The notes under the pieces were generated by a model that worked only from the letters and a program-made list of their open reading frames with translations, was not told the DNA's origin and searched no databases. The position numbers and the translations under genes were made by a program. Positions 37,113 through 46,102 of a DNA stretch of 64,000 bases are shown piece after piece. Location: the NCBI GenBank assembly GCA_002749205.1, contig PDOP01000043.1, positions 1 through 64,000 of the forward strand, read 5' to 3'. The DNA is from Treponema sp. (GTDB lineage Bacteria; Spirochaetota; Spirochaetia; Treponematales; Treponemataceae). Numbering within the stretch: the stretch's first letter is position 1; every line of letters starts with the position of its first letter.

Positions 37113-38105
37113 ATGAATGAGTCTTTTATTTTAACCCGGTCACAAAAAAACAAAACTCCGCTTGTCGAGGTAAGAAATTTAAAAAAATATTTCAAACTCA
37201 ATTTTAAAGAAAGCATTTATGCTGTTGATGATGTCAGTTTCAGTATCGAAAAAGGCGAAACTGTAGGCATAGTCGGCGAATCGGGCTGTGGAAAAACAAC
37301 TTTGGGCAGAAGTATTTTAAACTTATACAAGCCAACATCAGGTCAAGTTATTTTTGACGGAAAAGATTTAAGTCTTGCATCAAAAAAAGAAGCACACGCA
37401 ATTAAAAAAAGAATGCAAATTATTTTGCAGGATCCTTACGCTTCGTTTAACCCCCGAATGACAATTTCACAAATTATTTGTGAAGGAATGGATGCTCATA
37501 AAATTTTTAAAACAAAACATGAAAAACAAGAAGCCGTTTATTTTCTATTGCAAACAGTCGGCTTGGCACCGGAGCATGCAAACAGATTTCCACACGAATT
37601 TTCAGGCGGACAACGACAAAGAATAGGCATTGCCAGAGCGTTGGCAGTAAATCCCGACTTTATTGTTTGTGATGAGCCTATTTCTTCGTTAGATGTTTCA
37701 ATCCAAGCACAAATTATAAACCTTCTGACACGACTTCAGCGCGAGTTTAACATGACCTATCTGTTCATTGCACATGACCTTTCGGTGGTAAAATATATTT
37801 CAAACAAAGTCGGAGTTATGTATTTGGGAAAAATAATCGAATTCGCAGACAGCAATTCATTATATAAAAACCCGCTACACCCCTACTCGCAAGCACTCAT
37901 TTCCGCCATTCCGAGTACGGATTTAGACGACCCCATGATGAAACGGCGAATTCATCTGAACGGAGAAATCAGCAACGCTATCAATCCTCCAACAGGATGT
38001 CGGTTTTATAAAAGATGCCCTATGGCAAAAGACATCTGTAAATCCGCCTACCCTGAATTAAAAGAAACCTGCAAAGGGCATTTTGTAGCCTGCCATTTAA
38101 TTTAG
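37113..38105 (+). CDS. oppF: Oligopeptide ABC transporter ATPase OppF-type
   Basis: 330 residues: Walker [14 protein letters not shown], signature FSGGQRQRIGIARAL, Walker B FIVCDEPISSLD, and the Cys-containing C-terminal extension (GCRFYKRCPMAKDIC). Pairs with OppD as the ATPase heterodimer. Separated from oppD by the antisense lipoprotein gene but carrying its own promoter. Confidence 0.93.
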   Translation: MNESFILTRSQKNKTPLVEVRNLKKYFKLNFKESIYAVDDVSFSIEKGETVGIVGESGCGKTTLGRSILNLYKPTSGQVIFDGKDLSLASKKEAHAIKKRMQIILQDPYASFNPRMTISQIICEGMDAHKIFKTKHEKQEAVYFLLQTVGLAPEHANRFPHEFSGGQRQRIGIARALAVNPDFIVCDEPISSLDVSIQAQIINLLTRLQREFNMTYLFIAHDLSVVKYISNKVGVMYLGKIIEFADSNSLYKNPLHPYSQALISAIPSTDLDDPMMKRRIHLNGEISNAINPPTGCRFYKRCPMAKDICKSAYPELKETCKGHFVACHLI

Positions 38106-38131
38106 ATTTAAAAAAACTAAATCAAAAAGCC

Positions 38132-39067
38132 TTATTTATTTTTGTTTATAAAATGCAAAAACCGTTTGGGCATTTTTATTTTAAGCCTTAACTTTTTTTT
38201 CGCATCCGGCTCCGTAAAAACAGCTTTAACCGCATGAAGCATAAAACCGTCATCGGACTTTTTTCCGTAAAGGCTGTCGCCCACAACAGATAGCCCCAAA
38301 AAATTAGCATGCAAACGAATTTGATGTGTTCTTCCGGTATAAATCCTAAACAGCACCAATGAATATTTACCGAATGTTTTTAACACCCTGTACTTTGAAT
38401 ATGCAAACTTGCCTTTTGTCAAATCAGATGAAGCTTTAAATTTGCGTGCATTTGATTTTAACCTAAAAACAGAAGTTTTTATATTTCCCTGCGACATAGC
38501 AGGAATACCGGATAAAATAGCCAAATAATATTTTTTTACACACCGCTTTTTAAATTCGCTTTTTAAAAAATTTTGCGTCTTATAATTTCGTGCCGTAATA
38601 ATCAACCCCGATGTATCTTTATCGAGACGATGCACAATTCCGCGTCTTATAGATTCATCTGTCAACTCAAGCGACATAGTTGAAAACTCGTCTTTATAAT
38701 CCGACACATTCCTGCGATAATACTCAAGTGCATTTACTAAAGTATGCCTGTAATTTCCGCAAGCAAGATGAGTTACCATACCGGAGGGTTTATTTACAAC
38801 AATTATGTTTTTATCTTCATACACAATTTTTAACTTCAAATTTTCAGGCTGTATTACAGTCGGTATCGGATTTTCCCATTTCAGCTCAACCTCATCGCCA
38901 TTAAACACATTTTTGGAAAGTTTGGTTTTCACACCATTTAGCTTTAACTCAACCAACCCCGCCTTTAACTTTGAGCGAACCATACCGGCAATTTTACCGG
39001 TACAAAAAACATCAAGGCGAACAGGCTCCTCAAGACCATCGGCTTTTAAAAAAAAGTTTTCTACCAC
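38132..39067 (-). CDS. RluA-family 23S rRNA pseudouridine synthase
   Basis: 311 residues. An N-terminal S4-like RNA-binding region (RSKLKAGLVELKLNGVKTK) is followed by the RluA catalytic domain with the Asp motif GIVHRLDKDTSGLIITAR (near residue 143) and GRTHQIRLHANFLG. RluD-like, but the target uridines cannot be told from sequence. Starts at GTG 39067, with GGAGAG overlapping the end of the upstream gene (3-bp gap). Confidence 0.92.
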   Translation of the reverse strand: MVENFFLKADGLEEPVRLDVFCTGKIAGMVRSKLKAGLVELKLNGVKTKLSKNVFNGDEVELKWENPIPTVIQPENLKLKIVYEDKNIIVVNKPSGMVTHLACGNYRHTLVNALEYYRRNVSDYKDEFSTMSLELTDESIRRGIVHRLDKDTSGLIITARNYKTQNFLKSEFKKRCVKKYYLAILSGIPAMSQGNIKTSVFRLKSNARKFKASSDLTKGKFAYSKYRVLKTFGKYSLVLFRIYTGRTHQIRLHANFLGLSVVGDSLYGKKSDDGFMLHAVKAVFTEPDAKKKLRLKIKMPKRFLHFINKNK

Positions 39068-39070
39068 AAA

Positions 39071-39586
39071 CTACTCTCCGGCTTCTTCTTCAGAAGGCAA
39101 CTTAACGCCCGCCTCATCAGTAATGATTGGAATAATTTGAATCGGCTCCTCTTGAATTAGATTTTCCCTTTCAAGTTTTTTTGCTTCAATATCCCGTTTT
39201 ATCGCTCTATAACAAACATCAAACAAAGCAATGCCCAAAGAAATACCGACAGCCGTACCGAATATTTTTATCTGCTCATCTTGTGTCAGCGAAACAGATA
39301 TATTTGCATTTTTCATAGACCACGGATAATAACGAGGATCCCCACTGTATTTTATAGAGCGGGAAATATCATAAGTCCAAAAAGAAAGCATAGTAACAAA
39401 AGGCAAAGCACCAAAAGTCAAAATCTCAAAACGGCGAATTTCTCTTTGCCACAACGGAAACTCATCTTTCGTATAAGGCTCCGAAACCCTGTCAATTTCC
39501 GAATCATCTTCACAGAAAACCTGTATCGGAAACAACAAAAAAACAAAAAGCAAAACTGAAAATAATTTTACTGAAAAACACTTCAT
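39071..39586 (-). CDS. Conserved membrane protein of unknown function
   Basis: 171 residues: signal peptide (FSVLLFVFLLFPIQVFC, then EDDSE), hydrophobic segments near 55-70 (LTFGALPFVTMLSFWTY) and 110-127 (IFGTAVGISLGIALFDVCY), and a charged C-terminal tail. No family recognised. Probably cotranscribed with the RluA-type gene, which starts 3 bp after it. Confidence 0.7.
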   Translation of the reverse strand: MKCFSVKLFSVLLFVFLLFPIQVFCEDDSEIDRVSEPYTKDEFPLWQREIRRFEILTFGALPFVTMLSFWTYDISRSIKYSGDPRYYPWSMKNANISVSLTQDEQIKIFGTAVGISLGIALFDVCYRAIKRDIEAKKLERENLIQEEPIQIIPIITDEAGVKLPSEEEAGE

Positions 39587-39624
39587 ACAACTTTTGAATT
39601 ATAGCATTATTTTTATAAACATAC

Positions 39625-39815
39625 AAGCGTCAAATTTTTTAAGTGCAACGCTTACGCTTTTGCATCCACCCCTCGCCTGCCTTAAATCTTTTGTTTTTTT
39701 CTTATAAAAGCAATCGCCGTCTAATTACCATTAGCCGGCTTTATTTCTAAACACAATCAAACAAAAGGATATCGGCAGTCTCAAAATCAGAATAAGCGTA
39801 CTGTTTTCATTTTGG
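39625..39815 (+). repeat. Family-1 compound-hairpin repeat, copy C8
   Basis: Arm 1 GCCTGCC (39675-39681)/GGCAGTC (39774-39780, one mismatch); arm 2 CTTTTGTTT (39688-39696)/AAACAAAAG (39759-39767); loops TTAAAT / GATATC; inner stem GCCGtCTAAT...ATTAGCCGGC. 5' GCAACGCTTACGCTTTTGC. Confidence 0.85.
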
Positions 39816-39862
39816 GATTTTATGAAAAATCATCACGCACCGTCTTTAAATCATTTTATCCT

Positions 39863-41203
39863 TTAAAATACTTTTGAAAAAGCAATACCATCGGAGTATG
39901 TTTTTAAACATCTCTCTCTGGCAACCTTATGCTCTACAATGGGAGCAGGATATGATGGCGTATTGAACTCGGGAACCCACCTTTTGATATACTCAAAATT
40001 AGAATCAAACTTTTTCAACTGCATACTTGGATTAAAAACGCGAAAATAAGGAGCCGCATCACAACCTGTTCCGGCAGCCCATTGCCAATTACCGTTATTT
40101 GCACAAAGATCAAAATCTAAAAGCTTTTCTGCAAAATATTTTTCACCCCAACGCCAATCAATAAGCAGATGCTTACATAAAAAACTTGCAACGACCATTC
40201 TGACTCTATTATGCATGTAGCCGGTTTTATTAAGCTCACGCATTCCCGCATCAACCAGCAGGTAGCCGGTTTTACCGTTTTTCCATTTTTCAAATTCCTC
40301 TCTATTATTTCGCCATTGTATCGCATCATACTTTTTTTTGAAAGAAGCATGAGCAACACTTGGAAAATGAAACAATATCTGCATAAAAAACTCCCGCCAA
40401 ATCAGTTCCGACAAAAAAGCCTCATTATGCATTATGCTCTTAATTATTTTTCTAATACTCACTGTACCAAATCTAAGATGTACGGATAAATAAGAAGTTC
40501 CATTTAAAGCCGGAAAATCTCGTATGCCTTTATAATTTTCCAAATTATCCAATTTATAATCTTTTACTTTTATTTCCGATTTTAAAAATCCAAATTCTTC
40601 ACGACTTGGAAAATTATACTCTACCTGAAAAGGATATTTAAAAAAGTTTAAATCATTTTTTATTATTGTATTATACTCCTTTAGAGCAATAGTTTGAAAA
40701 ATACTCATCCACTTATTCTTGTATGGCGTAAAAACTGTATAAGGAGTTCCGTCATTTTTTAATACTTCGTTTTTTGCAAAAATAACTTGATCTTTGCATA
40801 ACTTAAAAAGAATGTTATGAGTTAAAAGTAAATCCGAAATTGACTTATCCCGCATAATTGCATAAGGCTCATAATCTTCATTTGCATACACAGCCCTGAC
40901 ATTAAACTCATTTAATATATTTTTCCATACTTCAAGCACATTCCCTTTTTTACAATAAATTACACTATTGTATTTTCCTAAAGCCTTATTCAAAATCACA
41001 AGACTGTCGTAAATAAACGAAATTCTAGCATCATTTTCGGGTAAGTTGCAAATAATATCTGTGTCAAAAATAAAAAGCGGTAATACAGGCAAACCGATAT
41101 TCAAAGCTTCGTATAAACCAAAATTATCCTCTAAGCGTAAATCACGTCTAAACCAAAAAATACAGACACTGTTTTTTTTATCTTGAATAATTTTTTTCAT
41201 CAT
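39863..41203 (-). CDS. phr: Deoxyribodipyrimidine photolyase
   Basis: 446-residue light-dependent DNA repair flavoprotein. The N-terminal antenna domain opens with VCIFWFRRDLRLEDNFGLYEAL; the FAD/DNA-binding domain has LIWREFFMQILFHFP, TGYLLVDAGMRELNKTGYMHNRVRM and NGNWQWAAGTGCDAAPYFRVFNP. All the usual class I CPD-photolyase landmarks are present, so it looks functional. Monocistronic. Light repair is unexpected in an anaerobic host-associated spirochaete and may reflect environmental passage. Confidence 0.94.
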   Translation of the reverse strand: MMKKIIQDKKNSVCIFWFRRDLRLEDNFGLYEALNIGLPVLPLFIFDTDIICNLPENDARISFIYDSLVILNKALGKYNSVIYCKKGNVLEVWKNILNEFNVRAVYANEDYEPYAIMRDKSISDLLLTHNILFKLCKDQVIFAKNEVLKNDGTPYTVFTPYKNKWMSIFQTIALKEYNTIIKNDLNFFKYPFQVEYNFPSREEFGFLKSEIKVKDYKLDNLENYKGIRDFPALNGTSYLSVHLRFGTVSIRKIIKSIMHNEAFLSELIWREFFMQILFHFPSVAHASFKKKYDAIQWRNNREEFEKWKNGKTGYLLVDAGMRELNKTGYMHNRVRMVVASFLCKHLLIDWRWGEKYFAEKLLDFDLCANNGNWQWAAGTGCDAAPYFRVFNPSMQLKKFDSNFEYIKRWVPEFNTPSYPAPIVEHKVARERCLKTYSDGIAFSKVF

Positions 41204-41352
41204 TATATAATAGTTCCTTAATGATTATTGTACACAACAAAATTATTCTAGCACAAGTAAGAAAAAAAAACAATCTTAAAATATCATTTCTAAAATCGCC
41301 TGATACATAAAAAAATTGTAATGCAATCAGCTTTTTTTTGTAAACATTTCTA

Positions 41353-41381
41353 TTGTTTTTTTGCTTTCTTTTTAGTAATAT
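41353..41381 (+). promoter_or_regulatory. Promoter of hslO, leaderless layout
   Basis: TTGTTT (41353-41358), 17-bp spacer, TAATAT (41376-41381), then 6 nt to the ATG. No SD. Confidence 0.6.
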
Positions 41382-41387
41382 ATATTT

Positions 41388-42326
41388 ATGATAGATGCAA
41401 AAATAACTGACGAAAAACTTTTAACTCATCTAAACAGTCTAAAAAATAACGGAATGACAATTTTTACACTCGCAGAAAACACCATTCGAGGTGCAATTTT
41501 TGACGCAACATTGTTTGTAAACAAAATGAGAGTGCAACATAACTTGGGTATTCTGGAAACCTATATTTTAGGGCAAGCAGGAATCTGTACTGCTCTTTTA
41601 ATTCCCACAATGAAAGGACATGACCGCACCGTTTTTAGATACGATACAAAAGGCCCTGTGGCAGGTTTTAGCTTGGAAGCCTTTAGCGAAGGCAGGGTAA
41701 GAGGCTATCTTTTTAAAAACCCTATCCAAATTGAAAAACCGCTTGAATCCTGGGATGTAAGTCCGTTTCTTGGAGACGGAATTGTTTCTGTTGTTCGATT
41801 TCCGGAAGGTGCAAGAGTTCCTACAACCGGCACTACTGAAATTATTCACAAAAATATTCCGCTTGATTTGGCTGAATACTTTTTAAAATCAGAGCAAACT
41901 AAAACCGCCTTCCATGCAAGTATAAAATTTGATACCGAAGGGCGTGTACTCGGTGCCGGTGGAATGTATCTTCAGGCAATGCCCGATGCCTCTTTAGAAG
42001 ACCTGCAAATTAGTGAGCAAGCATTTTCTGCATGTCCTTCATTGGGAGAATGGTATTCGGAAGGCGGAGATAACGAAGACATTGCAGTCGGTTTGTTTCG
42101 CCAACTAAAACCAAAACTACTTTTAACCCGCGATGTAATTTTTCACTGTCCTTGCTCTTACGAGAAATTTCTGGGACACCTAAAAAGTTTTTCTACAGAT
42201 GAGCTTAATAATATCTGCAAAACAAACCCAGACCCGGTTGAAGTATACTGCCATAACTGCTCTTCAACTTACGAGTATTCAAAAAATACAATACAAAAAA
42301 TAATAAACTCCACTAACCAAGAATAA
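41388..42326 (+). CDS. hslO: Redox-regulated chaperone Hsp33
   Basis: 312-residue cytoplasmic holdase activated by disulfide formation. The C-terminal zinc/redox switch has two Cys pairs (FHCPCSYEKF and VYCHNCSS). Interior motifs: RVQHNLGILETYILGQA and GPVAGFSLEAFSEGRVRGY. Normal length. A -10 box 6 nt upstream and no SD suggest a leaderless mRNA. Confidence 0.94.
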   Translation: MIDAKITDEKLLTHLNSLKNNGMTIFTLAENTIRGAIFDATLFVNKMRVQHNLGILETYILGQAGICTALLIPTMKGHDRTVFRYDTKGPVAGFSLEAFSEGRVRGYLFKNPIQIEKPLESWDVSPFLGDGIVSVVRFPEGARVPTTGTTEIIHKNIPLDLAEYFLKSEQTKTAFHASIKFDTEGRVLGAGGMYLQAMPDASLEDLQISEQAFSACPSLGEWYSEGGDNEDIAVGLFRQLKPKLLLTRDVIFHCPCSYEKFLGHLKSFSTDELNNICKTNPDPVEVYCHNCSSTYEYSKNTIQKIINSTNQE

Positions 42327-42363
42327 AGCTATTTTAATTTAATCTTATGTCTCACGATCAGTT

Positions 42364-42485
42364 CAGGCACTTTTAAAAATTGAGTTACTTTTAAAAGTGC
42401 CTTAAAAAGAAGCTCATTGCATTGCGGTTTTTAGTAGATTTTGGAAGAAATTACACAATTCGTCTGACTTTTCCAATTTCCTCAG
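42364..42485 (+). repeat. Family-3 repeat, copy F3c (long form)
   Basis: Hairpin GGCACTTTTAAAA/TTTTAAAAGTGCC with TGAGTTAC in the loop, then AAGAAGCTCATTGCATTGC, GAAATTACACAATTCGTCTG and CAATTTCCTCA. Colinear with F3g at 63,841. Confidence 0.75.
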
Positions 42486-42510
42486 TTTTATGTTAATCGT
42501 CAATAAAAAT

Positions 42511-42598
42511 TGGGGGGTAGCGGAAAAACAACTGTTTTTGCAAGTGTTTCACTTGCAAAAACAGTTTTTTGAAGCGAGGGGGATACACCCCCTTTAAA
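42511..42598 (+). repeat. Family-2 repeat, copy F2d (best-formed)
   Basis: GGGGGGTAGCGGAAAAAC, perfect 17-bp stem with 3-nt loop (42530-42546/42550-42566), TTTTGAAGCGAGGGGG, and hairpin GGGGGATACACCCCC followed by TTTAAAAT. Lies just after F3c and before the LysM promoter. Confidence 0.9.
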
Positions 42599-42628
42599 AT
42601 AAAATAGAGCCAAGTCATTATATTTTAC

Positions 42629-42657
42629 TTGACAAATTAAATTTTTAAGTATAAAAT
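42629..42657 (+). promoter_or_regulatory. Sigma-70 promoter of the LysM gene
   Basis: TTGACA (42629-42634), 17-bp spacer, TAAAAT (42652-42657), 19 bp before the ATG; TAGGAG is the SD. Confidence 0.75.
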
Positions 42658-42676
42658 ATTTTAATAGGAGAGACAC

Positions 42677-43705
42677 ATGGCAAAGTCAATAGGTATAAAA
42701 TTAGCAGACGGAAGTTTTTATCCCATTCTGGAAAATGGGGCAGTCCACCAAGAGCTTGAATTAACTACTGTACGCGATAATCAGGAGACAGTTCAAATTG
42801 ATTTATTCAGAAAGAACGATGATGCTTTGCCTGAGTATATAGGCTCCTTAATGGTTGAAGGAATTGCCGAAAAAGATGCGGGGGAAGCTACAATTAGCTT
42901 AAACCTAAACATTGATGAAGACAATAATCTTTCGGCAGAAGCTGTCGATTTGGATTCAAATGCCAAGCAGGCATTAAAGGTTTCTCTTGAGCCGGCCGGA
43001 GAAATCGGCGAAAATACAGATTTTGATTTAATTGATTCACAAGCCTCACTTGAAGAAACTCAGACGGATTTTGATTATAATTTTTCACCCGACTTTGACG
43101 ATGAAGATAATGAAAAAACAAAAGGCTCGGGATTGCCAAAATGGCTTTTGGCATTATTTTTGTTGGCGGGAATTGCCGCTTTGGTAATAGCGGTATTGCT
43201 GTTTACGCGTGGCTGTAGAGTAAAAGACCCTGCTGCCGAGCTTAACAAAAAGGAACCTGTTGCAACAAAACCGGCTGATACTACAACAAGCATTCCGCCA
43301 ACACCGAGTGCGAATGAACAAGCCAAGAAAGCAGAAGAAGCCAAGAAAGCAGAAGATGCCAAGAAAGCTGAAGAAGCCAAGAAAGCTGAAGAAGCCAAAA
43401 AGGATGAAGAAGCCAAGAAAGCTGAAGATGCCAAAAAGGATGAAGAAGCCAAGAAAGCAGAAGATGCCAAGAAAGCTGAAGATGCCAAGAAAGCTGAAGA
43501 TGCCAAAAAGGCTAAAAAAACACCTATTGAAAAAACAGCTTCGGGTGCGGTCAGATATAAACTCAAATGGGGAGATACATTATGGGACTTATCTGAAACA
43601 TTTTATAAAACCCCGTGGGACTATAAAAAAATAGCTGACTACAACAATATAAAAAATCCGAGTCATGTTATCGCGGGAACTTATATAAATATTCCGCCTA
43701 AATAA
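42677..43705 (+). CDS. Membrane-anchored LysM protein with AKKAEE repeats
   Basis: 342 residues. N-terminal cytoplasmic acidic domain (1-150), one transmembrane helix (LPKWLLALFLLAGIAALVIAVLLF, near 156-178), a Pro/Thr linker, 11 tandem hexads of the AKKAE(E/D) type (about 215-280), and a C-terminal LysM domain (WGDTLWDLSETFYK...NNIKNPSHVIAGTYINIP). The LysM would bind peptidoglycan; the alternating Lys/Glu repeat is a rigid spacer. No signal peptide, so topology is N-in. Cotranscribed with the lytic transglycosylase 31 bp on, consistent with a cell-wall role. Confidence 0.87.
   Translation: MAKSIGIKLADGSFYPILENGAVHQELELTTVRDNQETVQIDLFRKNDDALPEYIGSLMVEGIAEKDAGEATISLNLNIDEDNNLSAEAVDLDSNAKQALKVSLEPAGEIGENTDFDLIDSQASLEETQTDFDYNFSPDFDDEDNEKTKGSGLPKWLLALFLLAGIAALVIAVLLFTRGCRVKDPAAELNKKEPVATKPADTTTSIPPTPSANEQAKKAEEAKKAEDAKKAEEAKKAEEAKKDEEAKKAEDAKKDEEAKKAEDAKKAEDAKKAEDAKKAKKTPIEKTASGAVRYKLKWGDTLWDLSETFYKTPWDYKKIADYNNIKNPSHVIAGTYINIPPK
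43316..43525 (+). repeat. In-frame 18-bp minisatellite in the LysM gene
   Basis: About 11 near-identical 18-bp units (type GCCAAGAAAGCTGAAGAA). Unit number could change by recombination without breaking the frame. Confidence 0.9.
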
Positions 43706-43736
43706 CACATAAAACAGAATTGAAAGGCGACTTATT

Positions 43737-45818
43737 ATGAAATTAAAACCAAAACTCTACTCAATCAAAAAGAGTTTTTTGACGTTTGTTTTTTTTGCAA
43801 TCTTTGTATTCCCCGTTTCCTGTATGGGCAGAACCGATCAACAAATACGAAAGTCAATTTTATCTGCAATTGACAGTAATGACTTTTCAAGCTTTCTTAA
43901 TCCTAAGCATAAACTATTGTCAGAGCTGGAAGGTTTAAATGACGGAAGCCTTTTTTATACCGGCACTCATCTGCAAGATAGAGGTTACACTCAAGATGCA
44001 ATAAAATATTTTAGATACGGGGCAAAAAAATACGAAATGCCATACCAACTTTTATGCGAAGATGCTTTGTATAAAATAACAGACGATAAAGAAAAAATAA
44101 ATATTTTAAAAAAACGGCTTAACAAAGCAAAGTCCTCCGGCGATAAAGAAAAAATAACCGAGTTGGAAGATGTTTTAAACATATTATTTTTTCAGCAAGG
44201 TAAGTATGAAAATCTTACAAAAGAAATTCCTATAATTTTTGCAGAGACAAAACTGAATGAAGAGCTTATAACCGCTTTCACCGGTTTTTCGGAAAAAACC
44301 ACTTCCGTTAAAACAAACTTGCCTGAACAGTTTTTCGATATTACGAATGCCAGAATTCTTTTTTACAAAAAACATTACCCAAAAGCATGGATTTCTGCAA
44401 AAAAAATACTGGAGTCTGAAAGTCTTGATAACCTATCAAGACAAATTATATCTGATTTTGGGCGAGTCGCTATTTATGGTGCAACCGATTTTGTAAATGC
44501 CGCAAATATTTTTGAAACACTTTTTTTAAAAGCAGAAAAGATTGGAAATATAAAAAGCGATTTACTTTTTGTGTTAAGTTTTTATACTGCAAGACTTTAT
44601 ACAAAATCAGGAAACAGTTTTTATAATCTGGCAATCCACTATTTTAAAAAAGCTGAAGAAAATGCTACATCAAATTATGATTATGATAATGCACTTTGGT
44701 ATCGACTGGATACGATGCGATTGGACAGCTTCAATGATTACTTTGCTGAATTAAAAAGGTCAACACATCTTTGGCGAAATTCATACTGGTACGAAGATTT
44801 GGTTGACAGTCTGATAGTGGATTTTACAAAACAAGAAGATGAAGTATCATTGCAAGAATTAAAGAATGCTCTCGATGCTACCAAACTTCAGGAAGCAAAG
44901 GCTCGGCTATCGTATATTATTGCAAGAACAGGTAATCCTGAAAACAAAACTAAAAATTTTGAACTCGCCTTTGAAAATAATCATAACTCTTTATACTACA
45001 AGGTTATGGCATCGTATTTTCTAAACAAGCCTACTTCCTATAAAGGCTATTCGATTAAGACAAAGCGAGAAACTAACCCGGACTTTTCGGAAGACGAAGC
45101 TACGAGAATTTTGCGAGGATATGTAAAGTATAAACTTTACAGACACATATACAGCCAAATGAAAATTTTACACCCAAATATTTCTCCCGATGAGGCAATG
45201 AAATTTTCACAAAGCCTAAACGATGCCGGATATTATGCCTCAAGCATGAGCTGTATGCAGTTTGCTATGCGAGCTGAAGGAGCAAAAATTAACAACAGAC
45301 ACTTAAAATTAGCATACCCGAGACCTTGGCTTTCAATAGTGCGAAAATATACAAAAAAATACAATGTGCCTGAATACATTATGTTCGCATTGATGCGCTC
45401 TGAAAGTTTCTTTAAGCCAAGTGTAATTTCACATGCGGGGGCTATTGGTTTAACCCAGCTTATGAGACCAACTGCCGCAGATGTTGCCGGAAGATTAAAG
45501 ATAGACAAATATGATTTAAATAACCCTGATACAAATATTCACTTTGGCACATTTTATTTTTCTAATATGATTGAAAGGCATGACGATAAAATTATGCAAG
45601 CCATTTTTGCATACAATGCAGGGCCGGGTAGTGTTAGAAGATGGAAAAGAAAATTTGGCAACATATGTGATGATTTAATTTTGGAGAAAATGCCTTTCGC
45701 TGAAACCAGAGGATATGGTCGAAGAGTAATGGCGACTGCTGTTATTTATGCGAATCTTTACTACGGTAAATCTGCCGATTATGTCGTTCGGGAAATATTT
45801 CCCGATTTTAATAAATAA
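43737..45818 (+). CDS. Lytic transglycosylase lipoprotein (SLT domain)
   Basis: 693 residues. Signal peptide ending in lipobox FPVSC, a long helical superhelix (about 40-520, TPR-like, as in Slt70), and a C-terminal SLT lysozyme-like domain with the catalytic Glu in MFALMRSESFFKPSVISHAG (near 550), then GAIGLTQLMRPTAADVA and IFAYNAGPGSVRRW. Cleaves the MurNAc-GlcNAc bond during cell-wall turnover. Transcribed with the LysM gene. Confidence 0.92.
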   Translation: MKLKPKLYSIKKSFLTFVFFAIFVFPVSCMGRTDQQIRKSILSAIDSNDFSSFLNPKHKLLSELEGLNDGSLFYTGTHLQDRGYTQDAIKYFRYGAKKYEMPYQLLCEDALYKITDDKEKINILKKRLNKAKSSGDKEKITELEDVLNILFFQQGKYENLTKEIPIIFAETKLNEELITAFTGFSEKTTSVKTNLPEQFFDITNARILFYKKHYPKAWISAKKILESESLDNLSRQIISDFGRVAIYGATDFVNAANIFETLFLKAEKIGNIKSDLLFVLSFYTARLYTKSGNSFYNLAIHYFKKAEENATSNYDYDNALWYRLDTMRLDSFNDYFAELKRSTHLWRNSYWYEDLVDSLIVDFTKQEDEVSLQELKNALDATKLQEAKARLSYIIARTGNPENKTKNFELAFENNHNSLYYKVMASYFLNKPTSYKGYSIKTKRETNPDFSEDEATRILRGYVKYKLYRHIYSQMKILHPNISPDEAMKFSQSLNDAGYYASSMSCMQFAMRAEGAKINNRHLKLAYPRPWLSIVRKYTKKYNVPEYIMFALMRSESFFKPSVISHAGAIGLTQLMRPTAADVAGRLKIDKYDLNNPDTNIHFGTFYFSNMIERHDDKIMQAIFAYNAGPGSVRRWKRKFGNICDDLILEKMPFAETRGYGRRVMATAVIYANLYYGKSADYVVREIFPDFNK

Positions 45819-45890
45819 CGCATCATTGCAAATGGCTCATAATACAAAAAAACTCATTAACAAGGCAAATTCAACATTTTTTGAGTATTT

Positions 45891-45939
45891 TTGACACACT
45901 TAACCGGAAAATTTGACACAGTTTATTACAATTGACACA
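45891..45939. promoter_or_regulatory. Three TTGACACA direct repeats upstream of hsp20
   Basis: Exact octamers at 45891, 45913 and 45932, 22 and 19 bp apart (about two helical turns), 100-150 bp before the sigma-54 promoter. This is where an enhancer-binding protein would bind. They lack a good -10 at the right spacing, so they are unlikely to be -35 boxes. The rest of 45819-46102 is A/T-rich. Confidence 0.45.
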
Positions 45940-46039
45940 GGTATTTTATTAATACTGTATTTTTTAAAGTTTTCACCCGTAAATTTACCTCAAAACAGAT
46001 GATTTTTAGCTGTAAATAGCCTATTTTATAATATAAAAC

Positions 46040-46056
46040 TTGGCACGATTATTGCT
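46040..46056 (+). promoter_or_regulatory. Sigma-54 (-24/-12) promoter of hsp20
   Basis: TTGGCACGATTATTGCT matches the RpoN consensus YTGGCACG-N4-TTGCW at every fixed position. Predicted transcription start near 46,067 gives a leader of about 36 nt with the GGAGG. Confidence 0.8.
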
Positions 46057-46102
46057 ATTTATTTAATAAACAACAAACAACTTACATTTTGGAGGTAAGA
46101 AT

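Noticed and set aside
43075-43566. Minus-strand 163-residue ORF rich in FLASSA repeats
   Set aside because: Shadow of the AKKAEE repeat of the LysM gene.
45891-45939. TTGACA words as -35 boxes of hsp20
   Set aside because: No -10 hexamer at 16-18 bp from any of the three, while a full sigma-54 promoter is at the right distance from the gene.
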